From Corynebacterium sputi DSM 45148 (GTDB lineage: Bacteria > Actinomycetota > Actinomycetes > Mycobacteriales > Mycobacteriaceae), in contig NZ_ATYV01000022.1 in the NCBI RefSeq assembly GCF_000427865.1, positions 1 through 51,070 of the forward strand: 51,070 nucleotides of DNA, read 5' to 3'. Position 1 is the first letter of the stretch. Every line of letters starts with the position of its first letter. Shown one piece after another: positions 26,040 through 35,247 of this stretch. A program made the position numbers and the translations under genes. The notes beneath the pieces are model-generated. The model saw only the letters and a list, made by a program, of their open reading frames with translations, had not been told where the DNA came from and did not search any database.

Positions 26040-26945
26040 TCACAGTCCGACCACCTTGTACAGCGATGCGAGCTCAGCGCGGTTCAGCGCCCGGATTGCA
26101 CCCGGGGTCTGCTCACCGAGCTGCACGGTGTGGATCTTGGTGCGCACGAGCTGCTGCACGGGGTATCCGGCAGCCTTGAGCAGGCGACGGACGATGTGCT
26201 TGCGTCCCTCATGGAGCTCGATGCGAACGATGGTACGGCCCTGCCATACGTCGATCAGCTGGGCGAAGTCGGCCTTTGCCGGACCGTCGTCCAGTTCGAT
26301 GCCATTCATCAGGGTGCGGACGTCCTTTTCGGACATTTCGCCGATGACGGTGGCCAGGTACGTCTTGGTCACGTTGTAGCGCGGGTGGGTCAGGCGGTTT
26401 GCCAGCTCACCATCGTTGGTCAGCAGGAGCAGACCTTCGGTCTGCGCATCCAGACGACCAACGTGGAACAGACGCTGTCCGGCGGACAGACGCTCACCGA
26501 CGATGTCGCCGACGCAGGGACGACCCTGGTCATCACTCATCGTCGACTGAACGCCGCGGGGCTTGTTCAGCACGAAGTACTGCATCTTGTCATTGACAGC
26601 GATGCGCTCACCGTCGACGCGGATGACTGCGGCATCAGGGTCGACGCGGATGCCCTGACGGGTCACAATCTTCCCGTCAACCTCGACGCGGCGCTGTTCA
26701 ATCAGCTTTTCTGCGGTACGGCGGGAGGCAACGCCTGCCTGAGCCAGTACCTTCTGGAGGCGGATGCCTTCGCCCTCGGAGTCGCTAGAACGATCGACAT
26801 CGACGTGCTGGCGGCGTGCGGGGCGGGCCTGCGACACATACGTGTCTGAGGCGCGGGGCTTGTCCTTCTTCTGAGGGCGTTCGGCTTTGGCGCCACGGTT
26901 GCCCTTCTTGTCCGGTGTGCCATCTCGGCGAGCGGGGGGAGTCAC
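26040..26945 (-). CDS. rluB: Ribosomal large-subunit pseudouridine synthase (RluB/RsuA family)
   Basis: The 301-aa enzyme isomerises a specific uridine in rRNA. A basic, Lys/Arg/Gly-rich extension (1-60) precedes the S4 RNA-binding domain (about 62-110: [23 protein letters not shown], seen as [15 protein letters not shown]). The catalytic domain follows, with the aspartate motif [20 protein letters not shown] and [18 protein letters not shown]. The start is GTG 26945, with AAGGA ten bases upstream; the open frame upstream lacks similarity. It lies 29 bases before cmk-der on the same strand, the order seen in mycobacteria (Rv1711-Rv1712-Rv1713). Confidence 0.93.
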   Translation of the reverse strand: MTPPARRDGTPDKKGNRGAKAERPQKKDKPRASDTYVSQARPARRQHVDVDRSSDSEGEGIRLQKVLAQAGVASRRTAEKLIEQRRVEVDGKIVTRQGIRVDPDAAVIRVDGERIAVNDKMQYFVLNKPRGVQSTMSDDQGRPCVGDIVGERLSAGQRLFHVGRLDAQTEGLLLLTNDGELANRLTHPRYNVTKTYLATVIGEMSEKDVRTLMNGIELDDGPAKADFAQLIDVWQGRTIVRIELHEGRKHIVRRLLKAAGYPVQQLVRTKIHTVQLGEQTPGAIRALNRAELASLYKVVGL

Positions 26946-27046
26946 TGTTAGTGTCCTTCGATATTTCGATGTAAGTGCGCGAACTGCGCACAAGTCACTC
27001 CAGTCTACGACCTGCTGAACCTGAGTCCAACCAGGAATTCTGGGAA

Positions 27047-27421
27047 TTATCCCAGTCGGTCCTGCGTTCGCAGCTCCTCCAGCCGGTTCTGAGCTGCCGG
27101 CTCGAAGATCTCTCGGACGCTGGAGATGGTGCGGTTGTAGCGAAACTTGCCCTTGGCGTTCTTCTTATAGACGTCCGAGACCAGGTGCGCAGTTGCTGCA
27201 CCTGGCTTGAGCGCTCCGTCATTCGCCGCAGTCTTCACGGCCTGATCGCCGGCACGGGTGACATCGTTGAGCCTGGCCAGGAGCAATTCCAGCGACCTGG
27301 GGTCAGACAGGGAAAACAACGGATCGGTCTCCTGCAGACTGCCGATCACTGCGTCCATCAGCGGCTTGCCGGCACGCTTGGCAACACCGTTGATCAGCTG
27401 CTTATTGGCCTCAATTGTCAT
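27047..27421 (-). CDS. Hypothetical protein, 124 aa
   Basis: I do not recognise this family. The product is soluble, mostly helical by composition, without signal peptide, membrane segment or cysteines. It opens MTIEANKQLINGVAKRAGKP and ends with a charged stretch NRLEELRTQDRLG. A well-placed AAGGACGG eight bases before the ATG and normal codon usage support a real gene. It lies between bioD and rluB on the same strand, where M. tuberculosis has no counterpart in the scp-rsuA-cmk series. Confidence 0.6.
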   Translation of the reverse strand: MTIEANKQLINGVAKRAGKPLMDAVIGSLQETDPLFSLSDPRSLELLLARLNDVTRAGDQAVKTAANDGALKPGAATAHLVSDVYKKNAKGKFRYNRTISSVREIFEPAAQNRLEELRTQDRLG

Positions 27422-27485
27422 GGCAGACCGTCCTTGTTTGGCGCGGATGTTTTGTCTCGGAAGACATTAGCCGGTGTCGCCTAGA

Positions 27486-28145
27486 TCACCGGAACCAGCC
27501 CGGCGCGGCTGCGAGGAACTGCTCGCGTGGCAGTTGTCCGGCACCCTCTGGGATCCAGGCTAGAGCTGGCACGCCGGTGAGATCCGGCAGGTCGGTGATG
27601 TTGCAGGTGGTAGCCAGGTCGGGCACTGCGGGCACGGATCCGCCAACCAATCCCACCACGTCGATTCCACGGTGTCGGCACGCCTCAACCGTGAGCTCGG
27701 CGGTATTCAGTGAGCCCAGGCCGGTAGAGGTCACCACGATCATCGGCGCACCCAACTCCACTGCCAGATCTGCGATGGTCCAGTCCCCCATTCTCACGAG
27801 TAGTCCGCCTGCACCTTCCACTAGAACGGGGTCCCCATTAGCGGCGAGGGTGGTGATGCGGTGGGAGACGTCGGGAAGCGAGAGGGTGTCCATCCCTGCC
27901 CGGCGCGCGGCGGTCGCGGGCGCCAGTGGCTCGGGGTACCGAATGAATTCGTGGAGGTGCGTTTGCGGCAGCCCGGTGAGATCCGCGATGGTGCGCAGGT
28001 CGCCGTGCCCGTCTGGCTCACCGGTCTGAATCGGTTTAATGACGTGCGGCAGAGCGCCTTCTGACAAATGCTTCCCGACGATTCCAGCCGTCACCACCGT
28101 CTTCCCCACATCCGTAGCTGTACCTGTGATGATCGTGATGCTCAT
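27486..28145 (-). CDS. bioD: Dethiobiotin synthetase
   Basis: The 219-aa enzyme carries out ATP-dependent carboxylation of 7,8-diaminopelargonic acid to dethiobiotin. The N-terminal P-loop is ITGTATDVGKTVVTAG (Thr-Asp-x-Gly-Lys-Thr), followed by the KPIQTGE motif and the VEGAGGLLV segment that contacts the substrate. Size and motifs match BioD. Its ATG overlaps the bioA stop codon by four bases (ATGA), so the pair is translationally coupled and shares the operator upstream of bioA. Confidence 0.95.
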   Translation of the reverse strand: MSITIITGTATDVGKTVVTAGIVGKHLSEGALPHVIKPIQTGEPDGHGDLRTIADLTGLPQTHLHEFIRYPEPLAPATAARRAGMDTLSLPDVSHRITTLAANGDPVLVEGAGGLLVRMGDWTIADLAVELGAPMIVVTSTGLGSLNTAELTVEACRHRGIDVVGLVGGSVPAVPDLATTCNITDLPDLTGVPALAWIPEGAGQLPREQFLAAAPGWFR

Positions 28146-29401
28146 CGGGCCACCTCTTCGATGGCCCGACAGATCTGGGCGATCTCATTGTCGGTGCTGA
28201 CGTACATGGGCATCGTGTAGACCAGCCGTCCGAAGGGACGCAGCCACACGCCGTGGGAAACGGAGGTCTCGGTCGCGCGGGCCATGTCGACGGGGTCGTC
28301 CATCTCGACGACTCCAATGGCACCGAGGACTCGGACATCGGCGACACCGTCCCTGCCGCGGAGCGGTTCCAGGCCGGTAGTGAGGGCTGCTTCAATTCGG
28401 GGAACGTCCTGGCGCCAGGTGCCGTCGCCGATGATGCGCATGGCCTCTGCTGCGACAGCACAGGCGAGGGGGTTGCCCATGAAGGTGGGGCCATGCATGA
28501 TCCCGCCGTGGGCGCGAGAGATCTCCGTGGCAATGCGATCGGTGGTGAGGGTGGCGGCCAAGGACATGAATCCTCCCGTCAGGGCCTTGCCGACACACAG
28601 AATGTCCGGCGACGCCCCTGCCGCGGCGGTGGTGAACAGATCGCCGGTACGTCCGAAGCCAGTGGCGATCTCATCTGCGATGAAAACCAGATCATGCTCG
28701 TCACAGATACGGCGGATGCCGGCGACAAGCGCATGATCGTGGAACCGCATGCCACCGGCGCCTTGAACGACCGGTTCGATGATGACTGCGGCGACCTCTC
28801 CAGTCACCCAGGACTCAAACTGGGCAAGGTAGGTGTCGATCTGTTCGTCGGTTGCGCCGCGGTCCGGGGGCACCGGCGCGAAGATCTGCTCAGCGAGGGT
28901 GCCCCGCCACAGCGAATGCATCCCACCGTCTGGGTCGCACACACTCATTGGGGCAAAAGTGTCGCCGTGATAGCCGCCGCGCCACGTGAGCAGTTTCGTG
29001 CGGCCACCATTGCCAGTGGCCTGTTGGTACTGCAGTGCCATCTTCACAGCTACTTCGACAGCGACAGAGCCAGAGTCGGAGAAAAACACCTTCTGCAGTG
29101 GCCACGGCGTCATGTCGACTAACTGCCGGGCGAGATCTACCGCCGGTTCGTGGGTCAGACCGCCGAACATCACGTGGCTCATAGTCTTCGCTTGAGAAAC
29201 TGCAGCCTCGACCAGCCGTGGATGGGAGTGACCGTGGGCGACGGCCCACCAGGAACTCATGGCGTCGATAAGTTCGCGTCCATCTGCGAGCGTGAGTGTG
29301 GTGCCACAGGCCGATGCCACCGGCAACGCCGGCACCGGGCTGGGCAATGGGCCGTAGGGGTGCCAGACGTGGGCTGCGTCGTAGGCGGTGATGTCGCGCA
29401 T
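28142..29401 (-). CDS. bioA: Adenosylmethionine-8-amino-7-oxononanoate aminotransferase
   Basis: This 419-aa PLP-dependent class III aminotransferase makes 7,8-diaminopelargonate with SAM as amino donor. Visible motifs are HVWHPYGPLP at the N-terminus (the Tyr/Trp region of the active site), the cofactor region DSGSVAVEVAVKMALQ, the aspartate motif FIADEIATGFGRTG and the Schiff-base lysine in LCVGKALTGGFM. It is the first gene of the bioA-bioD operon. There is no clear ribosome-binding site; a TACGGT -10 box eight bases before the ATG and an overlapping palindrome suggest a leaderless, repressible transcript. Other biotin genes (bioB, bioF) are not in the window. Confidence 0.96.
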   Translation of the reverse strand: MRDITAYDAAHVWHPYGPLPSPVPALPVASACGTTLTLADGRELIDAMSSWWAVAHGHSHPRLVEAAVSQAKTMSHVMFGGLTHEPAVDLARQLVDMTPWPLQKVFFSDSGSVAVEVAVKMALQYQQATGNGGRTKLLTWRGGYHGDTFAPMSVCDPDGGMHSLWRGTLAEQIFAPVPPDRGATDEQIDTYLAQFESWVTGEVAAVIIEPVVQGAGGMRFHDHALVAGIRRICDEHDLVFIADEIATGFGRTGDLFTTAAAGASPDILCVGKALTGGFMSLAATLTTDRIATEISRAHGGIMHGPTFMGNPLACAVAAEAMRIIGDGTWRQDVPRIEAALTTGLEPLRGRDGVADVRVLGAIGVVEMDDPVDMARATETSVSHGVWLRPFGRLVYTMPMYVSTDNEIAQICRAIEEVAR

Positions 29402-29405
29402 GAAA

Positions 29406-29442
29406 AACCACCGTACTGAACATCGTTCAAGTCACGGTGGTT
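29406..29442 (-). promoter_or_regulatory. bioAD promoter/operator with BioQ-like palindrome
   Basis: TGAACatcGTTCA at 29417-29429 closely fits the TGAAC-N3-GTTAC operator of the TetR-type biotin repressor BioQ of corynebacteria. It is nested in an outer inverted repeat, AACCACCGT (29406-29414) and ACGGTGGTT (29434-29442). The probable -10 box TACGGT (29415-29410) lies directly beside the operator, so a bound repressor would cover the -35/-10 spacer. The bioQ gene is not in this window. Confidence 0.8.
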
Positions 29443-29469
29443 AATCCGCGAAATGGGTCCGATGTGAGG

Positions 29470-30027
29470 TCAGAGTTCGTCGATGAGGTCGACGTCGGGA
29501 AGCAGTGGTGCAAGATCTGGCAACCTCTCCAGCGACTCGATCCCCAACTGCTCCAAGAAAAGCTCGGTTGTGATGTACAGGTGAGCGCCGGTGGTGGGCT
29601 CCTCCCCTGCCTCAGCGACCAGACCGCGGGCCAGCAGCGTACGCATGACGCCGTCGACATTGACTCCGCGCACCGCCGAGACCTGCCCGCGAGTCACCGG
29701 CTGGCGGTACGCGACGATGGCGAGCGTCTCTAACGCGGCGCGGGAGAGCCGGGTTTGCGTGCCGTCGAGGAGGAACTTCTCCACCGCCGCGGCATGATCC
29801 GGACGGGTATAAAGGCGCCAACCTTCAATGGTTTCCCGCAGGTCGAATCCGCTACCTCGGGCGTCAAACTCCCGGCGAATCTCATCGAGCACCGCACGGA
29901 CCGCCAACGTGTCCTCATCAAGCGCAGAGGAAATGGCCTCAGCCTGTACCGGCGCATCGACGACCAGCACGATCGCCTCGACGCGGGCACGCAAAGAGGA
30001 CACGGGAGGCACAGCTGGGTCGGTCAT
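29470..30027 (-). CDS. scpB: Segregation and condensation protein B
   Basis: The 185-aa protein is the winged-helix partner of the Smc-ScpAB condensin complex. It has two tandem winged-helix domains: residues about 10-90 (RVEAIVLVVDAPVQAEAISSAL, seen as EAIVLVVDAPVQAEAIS) and about 95-170, with the hallmark LSRAALETLAIVAYRQPVTRGQV (seen as RAALETLAIVAYRQPVTRG) and GAHLYITTELFLEQLGI. The start is taken at ATG 30027, seven bases after a possible -10 box TAGGCT (30040-30035); no ribosome-binding site is visible. It lies 93 bases after scpA. Confidence 0.93.
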   Translation of the reverse strand: MTDPAVPPVSSLRARVEAIVLVVDAPVQAEAISSALDEDTLAVRAVLDEIRREFDARGSGFDLRETIEGWRLYTRPDHAAAVEKFLLDGTQTRLSRAALETLAIVAYRQPVTRGQVSAVRGVNVDGVMRTLLARGLVAEAGEEPTTGAHLYITTELFLEQLGIESLERLPDLAPLLPDVDLIDEL

Positions 30028-30034
30028 GGATAAA

Positions 30035-30040
30035 AGCCTA
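30035..30040 (-). promoter_or_regulatory. Possible -10 box for scpB
   Basis: TAGGCT on the minus strand, seven bases before the scpB ATG. It would allow a leaderless transcript independent of scpA. Weak evidence: the consensus match is only TANNNT. Confidence 0.3.
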
Positions 30041-30120
30041 GGCGCAGTTGCTGTGACACCCTGCACTCGCCCGTGGGTCCTCGGGAAGACCTTTCGGTTG
30101 TAGCGAGAATACCGTCGCGG

Positions 30121-30933
30121 TCAGCTCCAATTCGCCGAGGCGACCACCGCAGGATCAGCGTCTGCACCGGTCCACTGGACGAAGATTTCTTCCAGCGGCT
30201 CGTCCTGGCGAGTCTCAAGGACTTTGGCCCGATAGAGCTCAAGCACTGCCAGAAAACTTCCGACGACCTCAATCGACGTAGTCCGGCTCGCCGTCAACGC
30301 CCTGAATCCGATCCAACTACCAGCGCCAGCGATGCGGAGCTGCTCCAGGAGCAGACCTGCCTGCTCCGGCACGGACACGTGCGTGATGTGCAAGTGCCCA
30401 ATGCCCACCTCTTCCGGCGGCTTCGGACGCATCACCGCCGCCGCGAACTCCGCGAACTGATCGGCGGTGCGGTTGAGTGTCACCGGCGGCAAAAGGTCCA
30501 TGAAAGCCTGCTCTGGGCCGACCGATCGCGGATAACGGCGCGGGGCGTCTCGCTGCCACCCGGCGAACATGTCCGCTACCCGGCTGTAGGCGCGGTACTG
30601 CAACAGACGAGCGAAGAGAAGGTCGCGGGCTTCAAGGAGCGCGAGGTCTTCTTCGTCATCGACATCTCCGCGCGGGAGCAGCCGGGCGGTTTTCAGGTCC
30701 AGGAGAGTTGCGGCGACGACGAGGAACTCGGTGACCTCATCGAGGGCACCTCGTGCGTCAAGGCCCCTGGTGTACGCGATGAACTCATCAGTGACGGCCG
30801 CGAGGGCGATCTCAGTGACGTCCATCTTCCGCTGGCCGATCAATTGCAGCAGAAGGTCGAACGGTCCAGTGAAGCCGTCGAGCTCCACCTGAAAACCAGT
30901 GCCCGGGCTGTCCTCCGGCTCGGTGCCCGTCAC
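30121..30933 (-). CDS. scpA: Segregation and condensation protein A
   Basis: The 270-aa kleisin subunit of Smc-ScpAB bridges the two Smc heads. The N-terminal signature FQVELDGFTGPFDLLLQLIG (about residues 14-33) and the helical bundle that follows (VTEFLVVAATLLDLKTARLL) bind the Smc neck. The C-terminal winged helix (about 200-260) contains SFLAVLELYRAKVLE. The GTG start at 30933 lies four bases after the pldP stop codon; upstream in-frame starts would run into pldP. The order pldP-scpA-scpB is the Rv1708-Rv1709-Rv1710 arrangement. Confidence 0.92.
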   Translation of the reverse strand: MTGTEPEDSPGTGFQVELDGFTGPFDLLLQLIGQRKMDVTEIALAAVTDEFIAYTRGLDARGALDEVTEFLVVAATLLDLKTARLLPRGDVDDEEDLALLEARDLLFARLLQYRAYSRVADMFAGWQRDAPRRYPRSVGPEQAFMDLLPPVTLNRTADQFAEFAAAVMRPKPPEEVGIGHLHITHVSVPEQAGLLLEQLRIAGAGSWIGFRALTASRTTSIEVVGSFLAVLELYRAKVLETRQDEPLEEIFVQWTGADADPAVVASANWS

Positions 30934-30937
30934 AGTG

Positions 30938-31867
30938 TCAATGTCCGGTTCGCTCGATGACCTCACGGGCCAGATGACGGTACTGCTCCGCGCCTTGAGA
31001 GTTCGGAGCAAAGGTGGTGACAGGCTCACCGGCGACAGAGGTCTCCGGGAAACGCACGGTGCGGGTGATGACGGTGTCGAAGACCTTGTCACCGAACACC
31101 TCCAGGAGGCGCTCCATCACCTCACGCGCGTGGGTGGTGCGGCGATCGAACATCGTGACCAGGATGCCGACGACGTCGAGGTTGAAGTTCAACCGGTCCT
31201 GGACCTTCGACACGGTATCAGTCAGCAAGGCAAGACCACGGAGTGAGAAGTACTCACACTCCATCGGGATGATGACACCGTCGGCCACAGTAAGGGCGTT
31301 GATCGTCAGCAGTCCGAGCGAAGGCTGGCAGTCGACAATGATGTAGTCGTAGTCCTTCATCAGCGGTCGAAGCGCGCGTCCGAGAGCCTGCTCGCGGCCA
31401 ACCTCATTGACGAGCTGGATCTCTGCAGCGGACAGATCGATGTTTGCCGGCAATAGGTCGAGCCCCTCCACCACCGTGGGCTGCACCGCCGAACGGGAGT
31501 CCAGCGAGGGGTCCATGATGAGCGAGTAGACAGTCACGTCCAGTTCCTCATGCGGCACACCGAGGCCGGCAGACAGCGCGCCCTGCGGGTCGAGATCGAC
31601 CAGCAGAACCTTGCGCCCGTTCTCCACGAGGGAAGCCCCGAGGTTGATGGTCGAAGTCGTCTTACCGACGCCGCCCTTCTGATTCGCCATTGCGATGACC
31701 GTGGCAGGGCCATGCCTGTCCAACGGCTTCGGTTCCGGAAGATCCCGGAACGGCCTGCCGGTGAGCCCGACCCGCTCCTTGCCGCCGGGGGACATATCCT
31801 TGGCCACAATCAACCCTTCTACCTTGACGATTCGCAGACCGGGGCTAACCGCCCGTTCCCGATCCAC
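30938..31867 (-). CDS. pldP: ParA-like ATPase (PldP)
   Basis: This 309-aa deviant Walker A ATPase is encoded next to scpAB and xerD, the locus of C. glutamicum PldP (ParA-like division protein) and Rv1708. It is distinct from the chromosomal ParA near the origin. Visible motifs are Walker A ANQKGGVGKTTS at about residue 61, LLVDLDPQGA (A' motif), and IIVDCQPSLGLLTINAL (Walker B region). A charged N-terminal extension of about 55 residues precedes the ATPase core. The start is GTG 31867 with GGGAG very close; a start further inside is possible. In C. glutamicum the homologue affects division-site placement. Confidence 0.9.
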   Translation of the reverse strand: MDRERAVSPGLRIVKVEGLIVAKDMSPGGKERVGLTGRPFRDLPEPKPLDRHGPATVIAMANQKGGVGKTTSTINLGASLVENGRKVLLVDLDPQGALSAGLGVPHEELDVTVYSLIMDPSLDSRSAVQPTVVEGLDLLPANIDLSAAEIQLVNEVGREQALGRALRPLMKDYDYIIVDCQPSLGLLTINALTVADGVIIPMECEYFSLRGLALLTDTVSKVQDRLNFNLDVVGILVTMFDRRTTHAREVMERLLEVFGDKVFDTVITRTVRFPETSVAGEPVTTFAPNSQGAEQYRHLAREVIERTGH

Positions 31868-31899
31868 TTTCTCCCGATAACTGTACCCATTTCAGGCAT

Positions 31900-32823
31900 T
31901 TACCGGACGTCGGCGCGCGGGTGTGCTTGTCCCCACACCGAGCGAAGCGTCTCTGCGGTCACCTTTGTGTAGATCTGCGTGGTGGTCACCGAGGAGTGCC
32001 CGAGCAGTTCTTGCACCACTCGAACGTCCGCGCCACCCTCCAACAGATGCGTAGCGAAACTATGGCGCAGTACGTGAGGGGATGAGGCGCCTGTCAACCC
32101 TGCACGCTTGCCAAGATCGGCAAGGATATTGCCTGCCGACTGCCGTGAGAGCCGACGGCCGAGCGAGTTCAGCAGGAGGGAATGCGGGGAATTCTGGCGC
32201 ACGCATGTGGGCCGACCGCGCACTAGCCAAGCATCAACTGCTGCCATCGCAGGACGTCCCACCGGCACGAGTCGATCCTTGCCGCCTTTGCCGTGCAGCA
32301 GCACGAGGCCGTCGTCGCGGGAGAGGTCATCGATATCGAGGTCGGTCACCTCTGAGACACGAGCGCCGGTCGAATACAACAATTCCACCAATGCGCGATC
32401 TCGGAGATCGGCCACCTCAGCCTGCTCGCCGGTGGGCACCGAGTCGATCAGCTTGGAGACCTCATCGATGCTCAACGCCTTCGGAAGGCGCCCTGGGGTC
32501 TTGGGGGCGCGGACACGGGAGGCGACGTCGTCACGCGCATGTCCTTCTGCGACGGCAAACTTGTGGAGCCCCCGAACCGTCGAGAGCGATCGTGCGATCG
32601 AACTGGCCGCCATCGGCTTGACCTCATCAGTGCCACGGCGGAGCTGCTCAAGAAATGCTTCGATGTCGGCGACCGTCACCGTATCGAGGGTGTCGCGCCC
32701 AATCTGATCGAGATACCCGCGATATCGCGTCAAATCCCGCCGGTACCCGCCCAACGTATGTTCGCTGGCGCCGCGCTCGACCAACATATGGTCGAGGAAC
32801 GCCTGCGCCGTCGACTCAATCAT
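31900..32823 (-). CDS. xerD: Site-specific tyrosine recombinase XerD
   Basis: The 307-aa recombinase resolves chromosome dimers at dif together with XerC. The SAM-like N-terminal domain (about 1-90) includes [16 protein letters not shown]. The catalytic domain shows the full set of residues: Arg in [13 protein letters not shown], Lys in [11 protein letters not shown], His-x-x-Arg in [16 protein letters not shown], His in [10 protein letters not shown] and the nucleophile Tyr in IYTKVT. It overlaps the Nudix gene by eight bases. It is not a phage integrase; length and context are chromosomal. Confidence 0.95.
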   Translation of the reverse strand: MIESTAQAFLDHMLVERGASEHTLGGYRRDLTRYRGYLDQIGRDTLDTVTVADIEAFLEQLRRGTDEVKPMAASSIARSLSTVRGLHKFAVAEGHARDDVASRVRAPKTPGRLPKALSIDEVSKLIDSVPTGEQAEVADLRDRALVELLYSTGARVSEVTDLDIDDLSRDDGLVLLHGKGGKDRLVPVGRPAMAAVDAWLVRGRPTCVRQNSPHSLLLNSLGRRLSRQSAGNILADLGKRAGLTGASSPHVLRHSFATHLLEGGADVRVVQELLGHSSVTTTQIYTKVTAETLRSVWGQAHPRADVR

Positions 32824-33481
32824 CGGCGGGCACCTGCTTCAGGTTCGCTCCTGCTCCCAGAGCCGCCTTACGACGCCTACCTAGACTCTCCCGCCGGATC
32901 TCAAACGGGACATCCGGCGAGCGCCTAGAAGCCTTTCCTTCGATGACCCGGGCGGCTGCGAGGATGCCAGCGACGGCGATCGCGTTGACGATCCGTCCGT
33001 CCATGATCATGGCTAGGGCGTCATCCAAAGGAATGAAGTCGAGGGCCATCTCGGATTCCTCATCGTCCTCAGACACGGGCCTCTCCCCGACTGACAGACC
33101 CTCTGCGAGGTATACCCGGACGGCCTCCTCTGCGAAGCCCGGAGAGGTGAACATATCGACCAGCAGCGACCAGCGCTCAGCGGTGATTCCAGACTCCTCC
33201 TGAAGTTCCCGCTGAGCCGCGGTGAGCGGAGCCTCATCGGCCACGTCCAACAGCCCTGCAGGTACCTCGATGAGACGGCGACCGGCGGACTGGCGCCACT
33301 GAGTCACGGTGGCAACTCGTCCCTCCGTGTCGACAGCGACAACCGCGACGGCACCAAAGTGCTCCACGATCTCGCGGCTTGCCACAGATCCTCCCGGCAT
33401 CACCACCTGATCGCGCCTCAGCGCAAGGATCGGGCTTTCCACCAGAATTTCAGAACCGACAACCTCAAACTCGTGAGCCAT
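32816..33481 (-). CDS. Nudix hydrolase, ADP-ribose pyrophosphatase type
   Basis: This 221-aa protein is probably cytosolic. The Nudix box is present as [23 protein letters not shown] (key residues G, E, R-E-L-x-E-E-x-G) around residues 78-100, with the preceding RLIEVPAG typical of ADP-ribose pyrophosphatases. It corresponds to Rv1700, which hydrolyses ADP-ribose. The C-terminal 40 residues are basic and are longer than the core fold needs. It is translationally coupled to xerD by an eight-base overlap and follows pyrG by nine bases. Confidence 0.9.
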   Translation of the reverse strand: MAHEFEVVGSEILVESPILALRRDQVVMPGGSVASREIVEHFGAVAVVAVDTEGRVATVTQWRQSAGRRLIEVPAGLLDVADEAPLTAAQRELQEESGITAERWSLLVDMFTSPGFAEEAVRVYLAEGLSVGERPVSEDDEESEMALDFIPLDDALAMIMDGRIVNAIAVAGILAAARVIEGKASRRSPDVPFEIRRESLGRRRKAALGAGANLKQVPADD

Positions 33482-33490
33482 AGGTCAGTT

Positions 33491-35107
33491 CTACTGCGTC
33501 ACGGCCTTCCGGTCCACGGCCGCCTCGATCAGACCGAGGAACAGAGGGTTCGGACGAGTCGGGCGGGAGGTGTACTCCGGGTGCGCCTGAGTAGCAACGA
33601 GGAACGGGTGAACGTCCTTCGGGTACTCGACAAATTCCACCAGAGACCCGTCCGGCGACGTACCGGAGACAACCAGCCCCGCCTCGGCAACCAGGTCCCG
33701 GTAGCGGTTGTTGACCTCATAACGGTGGCGGTGGCGTTCCACAGCGGTGTCCGAGCCGTAGAGCTCAGCCACGACCGAACCTTTCAGCAAGTTCGCGGTC
33801 TGATTGCCCAGACGCATCGTGCCGCCCATGTCGGCGCGACCGGCCACAGCCTCGAGCTGCTCTTCCATCGTCGCGATGACTGGGTAGTCGGTCTCTGGGT
33901 CGAACTCGGTGGAGGTTGCTCCCTCTAGGCCGGCTGCGCGGGCAGCATCGAGGACGACGCACTGCAGTCCCAGGCAGATGCCCAGCATCGGAATGGAGTT
34001 CTCACGGCAGTAGCGGACCGCATCGACCTTGCCGTCGACGCCGCGGCCACCAAAACCACCGGGGATGACCACAGCATCCAAGCCTGCAAGATCATGCGGC
34101 TTGTCCGAATCCACCCACACGACGTCCGCTTCCATGCGGTGAGCAAAGGCGGCGGCGCGCACTGCCTCAGCGACAGAGAGGTACGCGTCGGGGACCTCGA
34201 CGTACTTGCCAACGACGCCCACGCGCAGGGTGCCCTCCGGGTTACGCACCCGATCCAGCAATTCGCCCCAGGCGCTCCAGTCGAGCTCATGCTCGGCTTC
34301 CAGGCGCAGGCGACGGATGACAAACTCGTCGAGCTTCTCCTCGTGCAGAACCTCCGGGATGTCGTAGATCGACGGGGCGTCCGGGCAGGAGATCACGCCC
34401 TCCACGTCCACGTCACACATCAAGGCGATTTTGTCCTTCATGCCCTGGGGAATCTCCCGGTCCGTGCGTAAGACCAGGCAGTCCGCAGACAAGCCGATGG
34501 AGCGCAGTTCCGCGACCGAATGCTGGGTGGGCTTGGTCTTGAGCTCCTTCGACGGTCCGAGGTACGGCACCAAGGAGACGTGGAGGTAGAAGACGTTCTC
34601 TCGGCCGACATCATGGCGCAGCTGACGGGCCGCCTCCAAGAACGGGCGGGACTCGATGTCACCGACGGTGCCGCCGATCTCAGTGATGACCACGTCCGTT
34701 TCCGGGTTAGCCAGTTCCAACACTCGGGCCTTGATCTCGTCGGTGACGTGCGGGATGACCTGCACGGTGCCGCCGAGGTAGCCGCCGCGGCGCTCACGGG
34801 CGATGACGGTGGAGTACACACCACCGGTGGTGACATTGGCGCCAGCGGTGAGGTTCACGTCCAGGAATCGCTCGTAGTGGCCGAGGTCGAGGTCAGTTTC
34901 AGCGCCATCGCCGGTAACGAAAACTTCACCGTGCTGGAAGGGACTCATGGTTCCTGGATCAACGTTGAGGTACGGATCCAGTTTCTGCATCGTGACATTC
35001 AGGCCACGGTCCGCGAGCAATCGCCCGAGGCTGGCGGCGGTGAGGCCCTTACCGAGTGAGGAGGCGACGCCTCCGGTCACAATGATGTGCTTGGTTGTGC
35101 GCTGCAT
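33491..35107 (-). CDS. pyrG: CTP synthase (glutamine-hydrolysing)
   Basis: The 538-aa enzyme converts UTP, ATP and glutamine to CTP, the last step of pyrimidine synthesis. The synthetase domain (about 1-270) starts [20 protein letters not shown], with the P-loop GKG, and contains [16 protein letters not shown]. The glutamine amidotransferase domain (about 290-535) has IPGGFGGRG, the nucleophile Cys in LGICLGLQC and the His-Glu pair in [13 protein letters not shown] [20 protein letters not shown] precedes the ATG. It is followed closely by the Nudix and xerD genes. The usual steB gene between steA and pyrG is absent. Confidence 0.97.
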   Translation of the reverse strand: MQRTTKHIIVTGGVASSLGKGLTAASLGRLLADRGLNVTMQKLDPYLNVDPGTMSPFQHGEVFVTGDGAETDLDLGHYERFLDVNLTAGANVTTGGVYSTVIARERRGGYLGGTVQVIPHVTDEIKARVLELANPETDVVITEIGGTVGDIESRPFLEAARQLRHDVGRENVFYLHVSLVPYLGPSKELKTKPTQHSVAELRSIGLSADCLVLRTDREIPQGMKDKIALMCDVDVEGVISCPDAPSIYDIPEVLHEEKLDEFVIRRLRLEAEHELDWSAWGELLDRVRNPEGTLRVGVVGKYVEVPDAYLSVAEAVRAAAFAHRMEADVVWVDSDKPHDLAGLDAVVIPGGFGGRGVDGKVDAVRYCRENSIPMLGICLGLQCVVLDAARAAGLEGATSTEFDPETDYPVIATMEEQLEAVAGRADMGGTMRLGNQTANLLKGSVVAELYGSDTAVERHRHRYEVNNRYRDLVAEAGLVVSGTSPDGSLVEFVEYPKDVHPFLVATQAHPEYTSRPTRPNPLFLGLIEAAVDRKAVTQ

Positions 35108-35247
35108 GTTTCGCCGCTCCCGCCGTAGTAAACGTATGACGGGCCTTCAGCCTAAACCGCTTTACACCCGGTGCCACAACCCACAACAAGGAATTAACGG
35201 GCCGGAAACAGTGCGCCGACTGACCAGGGCACATCAATCTGGCCTAC
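35108..35247 (-). other. Intergenic gap steA-pyrG (140 bp), position of missing steB
   Basis: In C. glutamicum and M. tuberculosis this position holds steB (Rv1698-type). Here only 140 bp remain, with no open frame of useful length in the expected direction. I see no remnant of a membrane segment or coiled coil. The gap probably contains the pyrG promoter, but no convincing -10/-35 pair can be assigned. Confidence 0.6.

Noticed and set aside
35108..35247. Attenuator or riboswitch in the pyrG leader
   Set aside because: No G-rich initially transcribed sequence, antiterminator or aptamer-like fold was recognised.
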